Part shown: one piece after another, positions 31,766 to 43,200 of the stretch | How positions within the stretch are numbered: the first letter of the stretch is position 1 | How the letters are laid out: every line of letters starts with the position of its first letter | Notes under the pieces: generated by a model | Told to the model about the DNA's origin: nothing | Database searches by the model: none | What the model saw: only the letters and a program-made list of their open reading frames with translations | Position numbers and translations under genes: made by a program | Assembly: GCF_945915845.1 (NCBI RefSeq) | Contig: NZ_CAMEFX010000013.1 | Coordinates: forward strand, 1 to 48,711 | DNA: 48,711 nt | Direction of reading: 5' to 3' | From: an uncultured Actinobacillus sp. | Lineage (GTDB): Bacteria > Pseudomonadota > Gammaproteobacteria > Enterobacterales > Pasteurellaceae

Positions 31766-33061
31766 TTACCGTTCTTGTAATGCCTGTTTCATTCGAGTAA
31801 TCGGTTTAATCAAATATTGAAACACGGTTTTTTGTCCCGTTTTAATATCCACAGAAGCAATCATCCCCGGGATAATAGGCATTTCTTTCCCCGCTTTATC
31901 GGTCAAATGACTACCGTCAGTTTTCACTAACACGCGATAATAGGCTTCATTCGGGTTTAATTTCAAATCACTTGGGCGTTTCTGATCGTGCAAGGTGTCA
32001 GGACTCAGCAACGTCACAGTGCCTTTCAATCCACCATAAATGGCATAATCATAAGCAGTGAGTTTCACTAATGCCTCCATTCCGGGGCGCACATAAGCCA
32101 CATCATTCGGGCTAATATAAGCCTCTACCAACAACGTATCTTCAACAGGCACAATTTCCATAATATCCTGCCCGGCACTAATCACCCCACCAATGGTATT
32201 AATACGGATATTTTTCACAATGCCTTTCAACGGCGAACGAATCATCGCACGCTCCACAGGATCAGCACGTACCGCCATATTTTCACGGGCTTGAGATAAC
32301 TCCGCTTCGATTTTAGTTAATTCCGTTCCGGCATCCGTAGCATATTTATTACGGCGTTCGGTTATTTGTAATTGCAAATCGCTTGATTGCCGCTTCATCC
32401 GTAGCAATTCCACCTCCGACATCGCACCACGCGCCACCATCGGTTCAGTCATCTTAATTTCTCGGTCTAATAATGACTTACTATGCGCCAAACTTTCCAA
32501 GGATTCCTCTAATGCGGCTTTTTTGGCTTGGTAAATCGCACGTTCACGTTCTTGTAGTGCGGTCGGAATATTGTCAGAAAATTCCAACGGAATATCGTAA
32601 GCTTCGGTTTTCAAACGAGCAGCCAAGGCTTCTAAGTTTTCCACTTTAGCTTGACTTTCACGCAATACCGCTGAACTTCGAGTATCGTCTAATTTCAACA
32701 ATACCTGCCCTTTTTCCACTGTATCGCCTTCTTTAACCAGCATCTCTTTGAGAATTCCGGGGTCTAAACTTTGAATGACCTGCTCACGGCTTGTGGGAAT
32801 AATGCTTCCTTGTCCACGAGTCACTTCTTCAATCGGGCTGTTATACGCCCAAATGACAAAAGCGATAAGCAAAACAAAAAAGAAAGAAATCGTAATAAAA
32901 ATAGAATGATGCTTTTCCTGTTGCAATGCCGCATGCAAATCATTGAGCAAATGCAAATCTTTTTGGCTGATTGCATTTTTTACCGCCACCGCACTTTGTT
33001 TTATCTCTTCAGGCAAAGCTGTCTGAGCTTCCGACGGCGTTTGTTTGTTTTCTTTGTCCAT
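31766..33061 (-). CDS. Type I secretion membrane fusion protein (HlyD/LapC family)
   Basis: 431 aa. One membrane helix near residues 53-75 (HSIFITISFFFVLLIAFVIWAY), then a lipoyl-type half (RGQGSIIPTSREQVIQSLDPGILKEMLVKEGDTVEKGQ), a long coiled coil (residues about 130-275, many Leu/Glu/Arg heptads), and the second lipoyl half with the conserved IRSPLKGIVKNIRINTIGGVI. It links the inner-membrane ABC transporter to the TolC-like channel. It is the last gene of a three-gene operon (outer membrane protein, ABC, fusion protein). The likely substrate is the adhesin encoded divergently at 37218. An uptake signal is at 32988-32996. Confidence 0.92.
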   Translation of the reverse strand: MDKENKQTPSEAQTALPEEIKQSAVAVKNAISQKDLHLLNDLHAALQQEKHHSIFITISFFFVLLIAFVIWAYNSPIEEVTRGQGSIIPTSREQVIQSLDPGILKEMLVKEGDTVEKGQVLLKLDDTRSSAVLRESQAKVENLEALAARLKTEAYDIPLEFSDNIPTALQERERAIYQAKKAALEESLESLAHSKSLLDREIKMTEPMVARGAMSEVELLRMKRQSSDLQLQITERRNKYATDAGTELTKIEAELSQARENMAVRADPVERAMIRSPLKGIVKNIRINTIGGVISAGQDIMEIVPVEDTLLVEAYISPNDVAYVRPGMEALVKLTAYDYAIYGGLKGTVTLLSPDTLHDQKRPSDLKLNPNEAYYRVLVKTDGSHLTDKAGKEMPIIPGMIASVDIKTGQKTVFQYLIKPITRMKQALQER

Positions 33062-33095
33062 AATTCTTATCCGAAAATCATCTTATATTGCCGTA

Positions 33096-33117
33096 GGGTC
33101 AAGGCAAATATTGACCC
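33096..33117. other. Intergenic hairpin in the secretion operon
   Basis: GGGTCAA (33096-33102) and TTGACCC (33111-33117) flank an 8-nt loop between the ABC and fusion-protein genes. There is no T run on the minus strand, so it is more likely a processing or stability element than a terminator. Confidence 0.4.
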
Positions 33118-33131
33118 CACCATGGTTTATT

Positions 33132-35291
33132 TTAAGCACTTTGCGCCGTTTCAGCATTTGGTGCAGCAGCTTGTTTATCTTTTGCGGATAAATGTTTCAA
33201 TACCGCATCACGAGGGCCGTCTAAAACAACCTTACCCTCTTCAACCACCACCACACGATCAACCAATTGTAAAACCTGTGAACGATGGGTCACCACCACC
33301 AACGTCCGCGAACGGCACCAATGTGCCAGCGCGCGTAACGCATAAACTTCAGAGGTTTGATCCAAACCCGTAGTCGGTTCATCCAGTAACACCACTCGAG
33401 GGTCTTTTAGCGTCATTCTCGCCAACGCGACCATTTGTTTTTGACCGCCTGAAAGTCCCAAACCGTCTTCGCCCAAAGGCATATCTAAGCCGCGTGGATG
33501 TTGACGGATTAAATCAATCAAGCCAAATCTCGCCAGCGCATTCAGCAAATCCTGATCCGTTGAAAAACCGTCCATTCTGGCTAAATCCAAGTTCTCGCGC
33601 AACGTACCAAGGAACAAACGCGGATTTTGTTCCAGCAACACCACTTGATTGCGCAAAAAGTGCGGATCGATTTGACGCAGATCCACATCATCAAGACTAA
33701 TATTGCCATGCTGTGGTTCATATAAACCGGCCGCCAGTTTTAACATCGTGGATTTTCCGGAACCGATTTTCCCCAAAATGGCCACTTTCTCACCAGGTTG
33801 CAAGGCCAACGTCAAATTATTCACGGTAGGCTCGCCGTCTTTGCTGTAACCAAAAGAAACTTGATGAAATTTGACCGCACCTTGAATATGACTCAGCGTC
33901 ACATAATTACGTTCCGTATCACGGTCGGTAGAACGTTCCACAATCCCATTCACCCCTTTTAACGCCAACCAAGCCTGTTGAAAGCGAATCGCCAAACCGG
34001 CAATTTGCCCCAAAGGAGCCAACGCACGCCCGGATAAAATCACACAGGCAATCAACGCCCCCATGGTAATTTTTTCTGCAGGATTATCGCTATGAATAAG
34101 ATACGTTCCTGTTAGCACAAGAAAAACCGTATTCAACTGCTGCATCATCATGGTGAAATTAGTGACAAAATTACTGATATTTTTCACCTTAATCGAAGAA
34201 GCCGAAGATTTTGCCGTGAAAAAATCCCAACGTTTTTGCGCCCAATTAAAGGCATTATTGGTTTTTAACGTTTCCAGCCCTTCAATGGCTTCCACGGTTA
34301 ATCCTTGGCGTTGTGAACTTTCTCGCATGGATTCATTAATAAAACGCGATAGTGGAATTTGTGCGAATAATCCCACAATAATTACAACAGGAATAATGGT
34401 TAAGGGAACAAAAGCTAATTTCCCGGCCACCAAAAACATCACAAAAATAAATAAAAATAAAAAAGGTAAATCCACCAGCGTTAATAAACTGGCACTGGTC
34501 ATAAATTCCCGAACGGATTCAAAATCGCGCAAGTTATTGGCATAAGAACCGGAAGAAACAGGGCGTTCTTGTAATTTAATATTTAATACCCGTCGAAATA
34601 AGGCAGAACTAATAATTAAATCTGCTTTCTTTCCGGCAATATCGGTTAAATAAGCCCGTAATAATTTCGCAATTAATTCAAAAATAATGGCGGTAATTAC
34701 CCCTAAACTTAATACCCAAAGCGTCCCATAGGCTTTATTAGGCACTACGCGGTCATACACATTCATCACATATAATGAACTCACTAAAGCTAAAAAGTTA
34801 ATAATAAAACTGGCTAATAAAACTTGATAATAATAGCTTTTAAATCGCCAAATAACTTTAAAAAACCACGCCTTAGGTAATTTATATTCAGGTAGCTCAG
34901 AACGTGTATCTACGCTATCGCGCGGTTTAATAAACCAACAATGTTGCAAATAATTTTTATCTAATTCTTCTTCCGTTACCCAACGGGTTAAATCATCGGG
35001 TAAATGAATTTTATAACGACGCCCTTCATCATCTTCAATAATTTCAGTCACCAATGCGGCTTCTTCATTTTGTAAAAATAATAGAACAGGTACCGCTAAA
35101 GACGGAATTTCATTTAACGGACGTTTGGATAACGTATTTTCAAATCCCTCACTTTTTAAATATTCACGTAAGGAACTAAAATCTAAACTATTATCTTGAG
35201 TGCGTAAAGTATGGGAGGCTAACGTCGCGACTGATAAATTAGCCCCTAATAATCTCGTGGCGAGAGAAAGTGTTTCAATAATTTGTTTCAT
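33132..35291 (-). CDS. Type I secretion ABC transporter (LapB-like)
   Basis: 719 aa. Residues 1-120 are a C39-like domain without the catalytic Cys, the form that binds unfolded substrates without cutting them. The membrane part spans residues about 160-400. The ATPase has Walker A LGKIGSGKST, signature LGLSGGQKQM and Walker B RVVLLDEPTTGLD, and VVVTHRSQVL is the switch His. The domain set and length match LapB-type transporters for large adhesins. The start follows the TolC-like gene stop by 3 nt. It powers export through the fusion protein and outer-membrane channel encoded on either side. Confidence 0.95.
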   Translation of the reverse strand: MKQIIETLSLATRLLGANLSVATLASHTLRTQDNSLDFSSLREYLKSEGFENTLSKRPLNEIPSLAVPVLLFLQNEEAALVTEIIEDDEGRRYKIHLPDDLTRWVTEEELDKNYLQHCWFIKPRDSVDTRSELPEYKLPKAWFFKVIWRFKSYYYQVLLASFIINFLALVSSLYVMNVYDRVVPNKAYGTLWVLSLGVITAIIFELIAKLLRAYLTDIAGKKADLIISSALFRRVLNIKLQERPVSSGSYANNLRDFESVREFMTSASLLTLVDLPFLFLFIFVMFLVAGKLAFVPLTIIPVVIIVGLFAQIPLSRFINESMRESSQRQGLTVEAIEGLETLKTNNAFNWAQKRWDFFTAKSSASSIKVKNISNFVTNFTMMMQQLNTVFLVLTGTYLIHSDNPAEKITMGALIACVILSGRALAPLGQIAGLAIRFQQAWLALKGVNGIVERSTDRDTERNYVTLSHIQGAVKFHQVSFGYSKDGEPTVNNLTLALQPGEKVAILGKIGSGKSTMLKLAAGLYEPQHGNISLDDVDLRQIDPHFLRNQVVLLEQNPRLFLGTLRENLDLARMDGFSTDQDLLNALARFGLIDLIRQHPRGLDMPLGEDGLGLSGGQKQMVALARMTLKDPRVVLLDEPTTGLDQTSEVYALRALAHWCRSRTLVVVTHRSQVLQLVDRVVVVEEGKVVLDGPRDAVLKHLSAKDKQAAAPNAETAQSA

Positions 35292-35294
35292 AAC

Positions 35295-36569
35295 TTATTT
35301 AAAATTTAATTTAATATCTTGGTTTTTAATACCGCTCCAAGTAGAAATCATCCCTTGGGTATATAAATAATCTAATTTAGATTGGCGTAAATTATGTTGC
35401 GTATTGCTATAGGCTAATTCCGCATTAGATAATTCTTTTTCCGCATTTAATACATCCAACAACGAACGACGTGCCACATCAAATTGTAAGCGGTAAAAAT
35501 CCACCACTTTCTCCGATGCCGCAATTTGACGTTTTAAGGTTTTTAATTGGCTTTGGCTTTCTTGAATATTAATTTTTGCCAAGGCCGCGCTTTCTTCCAA
35601 ATCACGGGCAGTGCGCAATAAACGTTCATGCCCGGCGGCAATGGCACTGGCACGCTCACGCACAGTGTAATCCGCCGCGCGATCAAACACATCCCAAGCC
35701 ACTTGCACCCCAATTTGACGGTCTTCACGGGTTGCCGACCCCACCAAATTCACACGCGGTAAGCGTTTTTTCTCTTCCGCCGCCAAAGATAAATTCCGTG
35801 CTTCTAAATCTGCTGCACCGGCTTGATACAAAGGGTTTTGCGCCTTATCCGTCAAACTGTATTTGTGATACAACTCATCGGGACTTAATTGCACAAAGGG
35901 ATCGCTTAATGTTTCCGCCGAGATTTTTTTATGATTGTACTTAGAAAGGGTGTTCAAGGTCGCCGCTAATTTCTGACGGTAGGTATTAATTTCCTGTTGC
36001 ACCATCAACATCCGCGTTTCCGCTTGCACAAATTCTGATTCGCGTCCTTCGTCGTTTTCCAACACCACGGAAAGGTCTTGCAAAATACGCTGATGACGCG
36101 CCAAACTACGCTCCATGACTGCAATAGACTCACGCATATTCAACGCTGTTAAATACAATTGCCCAATGGTATAACCCAATTCTTCGCGCGTTGCCGCGTG
36201 GTTGTGGCGATAATATTCCTCTTCCTTGCGGCTACGCTCAACATCTTTCTCAATGGCACCAAAAGCATATAAATTCAGTTCCGCTTGCACACCGGGAATG
36301 ACTTTTTTCGATGTGTAATCGCCTTTGTCTTGATGATATTGGCTCAAAGATTTGCTTCCTGTCACGCTCACTGTCGGAAAGTGGGCGGATTTACTTTGCT
36401 CCGTCCGATTTCTCGCCGCTTCCACATCCGCAAGAGCTTCTTTGACTTCAGGCGCACCGGTTAAATTTTGTTGTAATAAGTGTTTCAAGGTTTCCGCTTG
36501 CGCAGGAGAAGCCGCTAAAAGTGCGGTCAAAATTAACGCAGAAACCGATGAGTAAGAAAATTTTTTCAT
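35295..36569 (-). CDS. Type I secretion TolC-like outer-membrane protein (LapE-like)
   Basis: 424 aa from the ATG at 36569, which has AGGAGG just upstream; longer frames at 36656 have no ribosome site and would bury the signal peptide. The signal is MKKFSYSSVSALILTALLAASPAQA. The mature part is the TolC repeat of long helices and short strands, with RLPRVNLVGSATREDRQIGVQVAWDVFD in the second half and NAELAYSNTQHNLRQSKLDYL near the end. It would form the outer-membrane and periplasmic channel for the adhesin. It is first in the secretion operon. An uptake signal lies in the signal-peptide region (36519-36527). Confidence 0.93.
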   Translation of the reverse strand: MKKFSYSSVSALILTALLAASPAQAETLKHLLQQNLTGAPEVKEALADVEAARNRTEQSKSAHFPTVSVTGSKSLSQYHQDKGDYTSKKVIPGVQAELNLYAFGAIEKDVERSRKEEEYYRHNHAATREELGYTIGQLYLTALNMRESIAVMERSLARHQRILQDLSVVLENDEGRESEFVQAETRMLMVQQEINTYRQKLAATLNTLSKYNHKKISAETLSDPFVQLSPDELYHKYSLTDKAQNPLYQAGAADLEARNLSLAAEEKKRLPRVNLVGSATREDRQIGVQVAWDVFDRAADYTVRERASAIAAGHERLLRTARDLEESAALAKINIQESQSQLKTLKRQIAASEKVVDFYRLQFDVARRSLLDVLNAEKELSNAELAYSNTQHNLRQSKLDYLYTQGMISTWSGIKNQDIKLNFK

Positions 36570-36672
36570 CACAGCCTCCTTAAGGATGACAAAGGTCTTT
36601 TTTAGAAAATAACAAAAAATAAAACAGAAAAAAACACGAAATTTATGCTTAAGCAAAAAATACTACTTTTTT

Positions 36673-36688
36673 TGTGATTTAGTTCACA
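36673..36688. promoter_or_regulatory. Perfect CRP-type site between secretion operon and adhesin
   Basis: TGTGA-TTTAGT-TCACA at 36673-36688 is a perfect match to the symmetric CRP consensus, with A/T on both sides. Its centre is 111 bp from the secretion operon start and about 77 bp upstream of the likely adhesin transcription start, so it could serve either gene set. Confidence 0.75.
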
Positions 36689-36709
36689 AAATTTGAGTTA
36701 TGTGTTTGA

Positions 36710-36725
36710 TTTTTTTTTTTTTTTT
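36710..36725 (+). repeat. Homopolymer of 16 T
   Basis: A run of 16 T lies between the CRP site and the -35 of the adhesin promoter. Such tracts in Haemophilus and relatives can change length during replication and alter promoter strength. Confidence 0.85.
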
Positions 36726-36751
36726 GCTTTAAATTACTACGCTAGTATAAA
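36724..36751 (+). promoter_or_regulatory. Candidate distal promoter of the adhesin gene
   Basis: TTGCTT (36724-36729) and TATAAA (36746-36751) are 16 bp apart. A start near 36758 implies an untranslated leader of about 460 nt. The T run just upstream could act like an UP element. Confidence 0.55.
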
Positions 36752-36971
36752 TAGGACTGCTTATATTTCACAGGCTTAGCATTAAAAAATGATTGGTTGA
36801 TTAACAAAAAATGAGCATGAAAATCGATGTGGGATCGATGTAAAAGTGTTCAGTATTTGATTTAAAATCAACCAATTTGTAAGGAAGTGCGGTGAAAATT
36901 TAACGGGTTTTTATACGCGGTATGCTCCAAAAAAATGATTGATTGTGTTTGTGATTCGGACAGGTGTTGTC

Positions 36972-37188
36972 GAGTCTGTTTGAAAAAAAACAGATTCAAA
37001 ATTCACCGCGCTTTTGTCCATGATATTGCACGAAGTTTGTGCCCGATAGCATTACCTATCTCTCACCCATCACTCGCTGTATTTTTTTTGTGTGCAGTTG
37101 TCGCCCAAATAAGGACGTTTCAGTTTTTATCAATTTTACATGGAGAGAGGCCTCTCTAACTCTGTTCGTGCCAAATTTTTGGCATAAT
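36972..37188 (+). promoter_or_regulatory. Structured leader with palindromes and possible proximal promoter
   Basis: GAGTCTGTTT (36972-36981) and AAACAGATTC (36988-36997) form a 10-bp stem with one G-T pair. AGAGAGGCCTCTCT (37144-37157) is a perfect palindrome. TGCCAAA-TT-TTTGGCA (37169-37184) is another and overlaps a CATAAT (37183-37188) that could be a second -10, 30 bp before the start codon. The remaining leader has no gene that I can support. Confidence 0.45.
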
Positions 37189-37217
37189 TAATTCATTATC
37201 CAATTGGGGAACGTATT

Positions 37218-40200
37218 ATGCAAATGAATATTAATTACCACTATGCAAAAGGTACAGTAACTAAACATACCATTGACACAGCCGGTAATAAAACCACAAT
37301 TCTTGACGCGCCGAAACAAGCGGCTTGGATCGAGTTTATCGACGCGAAAAGCGGTATTTCACCGCAAAAAATCATCACAAAACGTCAAGGGGATGATTTG
37401 CTTGTTTACTTTGATGAAAAAGAAACTGAACCGGATTTAATTATTAAAAATTACTATGCCAACGACGAACTTCCACCGATTTTAGGGGTAGATTCTCAAG
37501 GGGCTTATCACGCCTATGTGGCAGAATTAGCACAACCTGAATTAGCCCTTGATAAATTAGCCTCAGGGGTGACTTCTGCGCAAATTCTTAGCTCAGAGGC
37601 TTACAATATGGCCGCATTCCCATGGTGGCATGTGGGCGGCATTGCAGCCGGTTTGGGCTTAGTGGGCTTAGTCGCCGGTGGCGGTGGTAGCGGTGGCTCC
37701 AATTCATCGGCAAAACCGGAAAAAGTCGTTTTTGACAACAACAAAGAACCAGGCGATGGTTCAGTTTCTTTTGACCTTCCGGATATTCCAAACGATATTG
37801 TTCGTGTGGAAATTACTTACACCCCATCGGATTCCAACACCCCTGTTGTGGCGGTGATTGAAAAAGACCCGACCACAGGCAAATACATCTCTCGCGATCC
37901 GAATGTGAAAGTTGACCCGGAGAGCGGTAAAGTCACCATTGCAGAAGAACATATCCAAGACGGCACAGAGGTTTCTGTGGTAGTGACCAATGATAAAGGG
38001 ATGAGTAGCGACCCGGCGACGACCACAGCCGGCAAAGATTACGCCGATGACACCCAACTTGAACAGCCAATCATCAAAGAACTCACGGACAAATCTGACC
38101 GAGCGGATAACAACCCTGAAGAATTAATCGTAGAGGGTAAAACCGAGCCATTGGCGGAAGTGACCATCAAGGACAAAAACGGCAACGTCGTAGGTAAAGG
38201 CAAGGCGGATGCGAACGGCGATTATCGTATTCCTGTGGTAGAACGCGACAAAGGCGATAACGACATCAACAGTGGCGATGAATTAACCGTAATTGCTAAA
38301 GCGGACGGCAAAAATCCAACGGAAACCAAAGTGACCGTACCTAATGCGGAAGATAATGGCGTGACCATTAAGCACACAGGCGATAGCGTTGGACCTGAAA
38401 ACCCACCTGTTATCAACAAAGACCCAGATACAGGGAAAACTACTATCTCATTCCCGGATGACAATGGCGACACCAAGGAAGTGGAGATTGACTACACACC
38501 AAAAGGCGGCGACAGCACAACACCTGACCACATTAACGTAGAAAAAGACAAAGACGGCAATGTGAATGTGGAATACAAACCGGGCGATAACGAATTCCCG
38601 ATTAATATTGACCGCACTTCTAACCCTGACGGCGGCTCAGAAACAGGCGTTACCTTTACACCGGAAAACCAAGATAAGCCGATTAAAATCGAAGTCGAAA
38701 AAGACAAAGGCGGCAATACGACTACCAATGTAGAATTAACGCCTGAAGGTCAAGATAAACCGATTAATATCGAAGTGAAAAAAGACGAAGAGGGCAATAC
38801 GGTTGTCGAAGTGAAAGACCAAGACGGCAACGTCATTGGCGGCAAAGAAAAATTGCCGGATAACGTGAAAGTAGACGATAACGGCAAAGTGGAAATTGAT
38901 ACAGACGGCAACAAAAATACGCCGGATACGGTAATTGATGCCGATGGCACCATTAGCGTTCCACCGGGGGTTACTGTTAAACCGGACGGCAATGTTGAAA
39001 TTGATACGGATAAAAATCCGGATACTAAACCTATTGTGATTGACCCTGAAGGCAATGTCACCATTCCTGATGGCGCGACAGAACCCGGCACCAATATTGA
39101 TGCGACAGGTAAAGACCTTGCTGGCAATCCAAGCGACACTAACGGCGTAGTAAGCACCGAACCGGCTAATCCAAATCCGAATGGCGGCACCCCATTGCCA
39201 CCAACACTAACAGCAAAAGAAGACGGTTCTGTGACAGTCACATTACCAACCGCGGACAAAGACGGCACACCGGTAAAAGACGGCGACAAAGTGGTCTTAA
39301 CCTTTGACAAAGAGCCGGCGGCAGGTACCACCACAGCGCAAGGAGAGAAAGTCACCGTCACCTTAGTGAAAGACGGCGATACATGGAAAGTTTACCCGGC
39401 TACCACACCGGCTGACTTAGTGACAGTCAATAACGACGGCACCGTCACCATTCCTGAAACCAGCGTCGCGGATGCGTCGGTGGTGACCGCTTATTCTCAA
39501 GGCAAAGACGACAGAGCGGATCAAAAGAGCGCGACAGTGCAAGTAACAGTCTTGCCGGATGATGTCACCGCATTAAATATCAATAGCATCCATTTAAGCT
39601 CTCACAACGATGCCAGCCCGGCGAAATTAGATGACATTACTGAATTTACCTTAACAGGGTATGCAGGCAGCACCGATCCGTCCGCGAAAGTTCAAGTAAA
39701 ATTTGGTGATAAAGTGATTGGCGAAGGCGTCGCGGACGAAAACGGCGGTTTTGCGTTGATTTTCCGTGAACCGGAAGGCGTCACCATCAATGCTCACGAT
39801 AAATTAACCATTGTGGCAACCGCGCCAACGAAAAAACCATCAACCGCCCAAGAAAAAGAAGTGCCTGAAATTGTGAAAGACAGTACAGGTTACAAAAATG
39901 ACGAAATCGCCCCTGAATCCCCATCTGTTACAGTCGGTAAAGACGGCGATAACCAGGTGAAAATTACCCCGAAAGATCCACAACCCGGGGATAAAATTCA
40001 GATTTCTGTAGTAGATAACGAAGGAAATACACAGGAAATTATCGTCAATGTGGACAAAGACGGCAATCTTGTGCCGGATACAAACAATCCAACAGCGCCG
40101 GCGGTGACCATTAAAGACGGCGTGATTGAGCTTGATCGCACGCAAATCAAAGACAACACCAATATTGTTGTCACTGAAAAAGATATTGCAGGCAATACTT

Positions 40201-43200
40201 CTGAGCCGGCTATCAAAAATTCCGGTTTTGATGAGGTAACGGCTAATCCGACCATTGACGAAATCGTGGCACACGACACAGATTTACAAGCAGATAAAAA
40301 CCCGGAAACCTTTACCATTAGCGGTACGGCACCGGCAGGATCGAAAGTGATTGCACGAGATGAACAAGGCAATGTGATTGGTGAAACCACCGCCAATGCT
40401 GACGGCAAATATCAAATCGAAGCGACAGAGAAAAACGGTGTAGATATTAACGCCGGCAGCAAAATTTATGTTACCGCTCAAGAAGTAGATGGAGACGGCA
40501 AACCGACTAAAGGCGAAAGTGCGGTGCCTGCTGTGGGAGATGTCGGGGTAGCGACGACCCATGAAAATGACAAACAACCGCCACAACCTGCGGATATTTT
40601 AGATCCAAAAGACAATGGCGATATCGACATTAATTTACCTGAGGACGCTAAACCCGGCGATAAAGCGACGATTTCTGTGGGGAAAGATACCAATGGCAAT
40701 GACAAATTAGATCCTGATGAAGTCAAGGATTCTGTCACCTTAGAAAAAGGCGAAGACGGCAAATGGAAACCTATTGACGGCAACAAGGATTTAGTCAAAC
40801 CAACGGAAGATGACAATGTGGTCACCATTCCGAGCGACAAAGTACCAAATGACAGCGTTGTTAACGTAGAAACCGAAGATTTAGCCGGCAATAAAACCAC
40901 AACGGAAGACAAAATAGACAACAAACTTCCGCAAACGGCTATGCCAACGGATATTCGCGTCACCGCAAAAGACGAAGACAATCCGGCGGACGGCGAACCG
41001 GATAGTATGACGGTCACAGGCAAAGCGGAGCCGAATTCTATCATCACCGTCAAATTAAACGGTAAAGAATATACCGGACAAGCGGATGACAAAGGCGACT
41101 TTAGTCTCAAGGTGGCGGCTGAGGATCTTAAAGTTGGCGACAGCTTTGAAGTCAAAGCTCAAGCACCAAATAAAACCCCAAGCGAACCGGTCACAACAGG
41201 CGCGGACGGCAAAGGTTTAACTGTGCCGAACGCGACAGAATTTGCCGACAATGTCGATCCGAACAAAGCCGAAATTGGCGACAAAACCGATGACGGCGAT
41301 ATTCCGGTTAAATTGGATAAAAATGCGCAACCGGGCGATCGATACACCATTCATGTGGGTAAAGATACTGATGGCAATGGCAAATTAGATCCAAACGAAA
41401 TAATCGATTCTGTTACCTTGGAAAAACAAGAGGACGGCAGTTGGAAACCGGTGAGCGGCAATGAAGATTTGGTGAAAAAACCGATCGAAAATAACACCGC
41501 ACTTATCCCAAGCGACAAAGTGGAAGACGGCGACAAAGTCAAAGTAGTAGGTAAAGACAATGCCGGCAATACCAGCGAAGTCGAGAAAACCGTAGGCGAC
41601 AACACCCCTGCTGTCACGCCAACGGAAAAAACGACTGCGCCTGTGATTGACGAAATCAAAGCCATTGACACGGATTCTGTTGCCAATAACAACCCTGAAA
41701 AAGTCATTGTAAAAGGTTCAACCGATGAGCCAAATACCGAAATTGTGATCAAAGACGGCGAGGGCAATATCATTGGTCAAGGAAAATCTTCCGATAAACC
41801 AAATGAGCAAGGTAAATATCCGTTTGAAATCGAAGCCACGGAATTAACGGGCAAAGATTTAACCACAGGAGAAAACCTCACGGTAACAGGTAAAGCGGAC
41901 GGCAAATCTGAAAGCGATGCGGCGAAGATGAAAGACGGTACAGACACCAAAGTACCGCCAGTGGAAAACAACCACGAAGGTCATCCAAACGACACGCAAA
42001 ATCCTGAAGCACCGACTGTTTTACAGAAAGAGGGAACAGACGATGCGGAAGTCTTCTTGCCAAAAGATGCGGTGACAGGCGACCAAGTCTTGATTTCCAA
42101 AGATGTGAATAAAGACGGCGATATTGACGATAATGAAACAACGGTTATCGAAAAAGGCGCGGACGGCAATTGGACAATCAAAGACAATAATGATCCATTG
42201 AATATTGGCAATGGCAACATTGACAACAACAATGGCAAAGTCACTGTACCTGCGGAAACTGGTGATAAGATTATTGCGGACTCGAAAGATTTAGCCGGTA
42301 ACACCAGCGGCGACAGCGTGACCATTTTGCCGGTGAAAGAGAAAAGCACCGCGCCAACCGACATTGAAATCACCGCGATTGACAGCTCAAATCCGGCGGA
42401 CAGCAACGCGGAAGTGATCAAGGTGAAAGGCAAAGTGCCTAACGCAGCGGACGGCACCAAAGTCATCGTTTATGGGCCAAATGGCGAGATTTTAGGCGAA
42501 GGCACCGTCCAAGGTGGTCAGGGTGAGTTTGAATTCAGCGTACCGAATACTACGAAGCTCAAACAAGGCGATGCCTTAGAAATCAAAGCCTTAGAAAAAG
42601 ACAAGGAAGTGAGCGACGCCGGCACAGGTAAAGATGGCAATAATACCGTATTAGGTGAAATACCTCGTACTGCTGAAGGGCATCCTAATGATCCAACAGG
42701 CCCAAGTGCGCCTGAATTAGTGAACGTACCGAAATCTGGTGCGGTGGCGGTGATATTGCCGAAAGATGCGAATCCGGGCGACAAAGTGGAAGTGAAATTC
42801 ACGGATGAAAAAGACCAAGAACAAACGGTCACCTTAACCAAACAAGCGGACGGCAGTTGGACATCGGACAAAGAGGATGTAATCCCGAGCGTTAAAGACA
42901 ATTTGAGCCAACCGCAAGTGGTGATTCCTGAAAACACCTTAAAAGACGGCAAAGAAGTCACCGCGAAATCTATTGACGGCTTTGTGGATGGGGCAGAAAA
43001 AGCGGCAGAACCGGTAACCGCCGGCGAAGACGCGAAAACCAATACACCGGCACCGGAAGAGGTGAAGATTACGCCGATTGATAAAGACGCTCAAGCCGAT
43101 GGCAATATTGACGCGATCCGCGTGGAAGGAACCGCTGAGCCGGATAGCCTTGTTGTGATTTATCAAGGAGATAAAGAAATTGGTCGCAAACAATTGGAAA

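Noticed and set aside
36935-37159. Open frame of 74 codons in the adhesin leader
   Set aside because: No ribosome site, unusual composition, and it crosses the hairpin at 36972-36997 and the palindrome at 37144.
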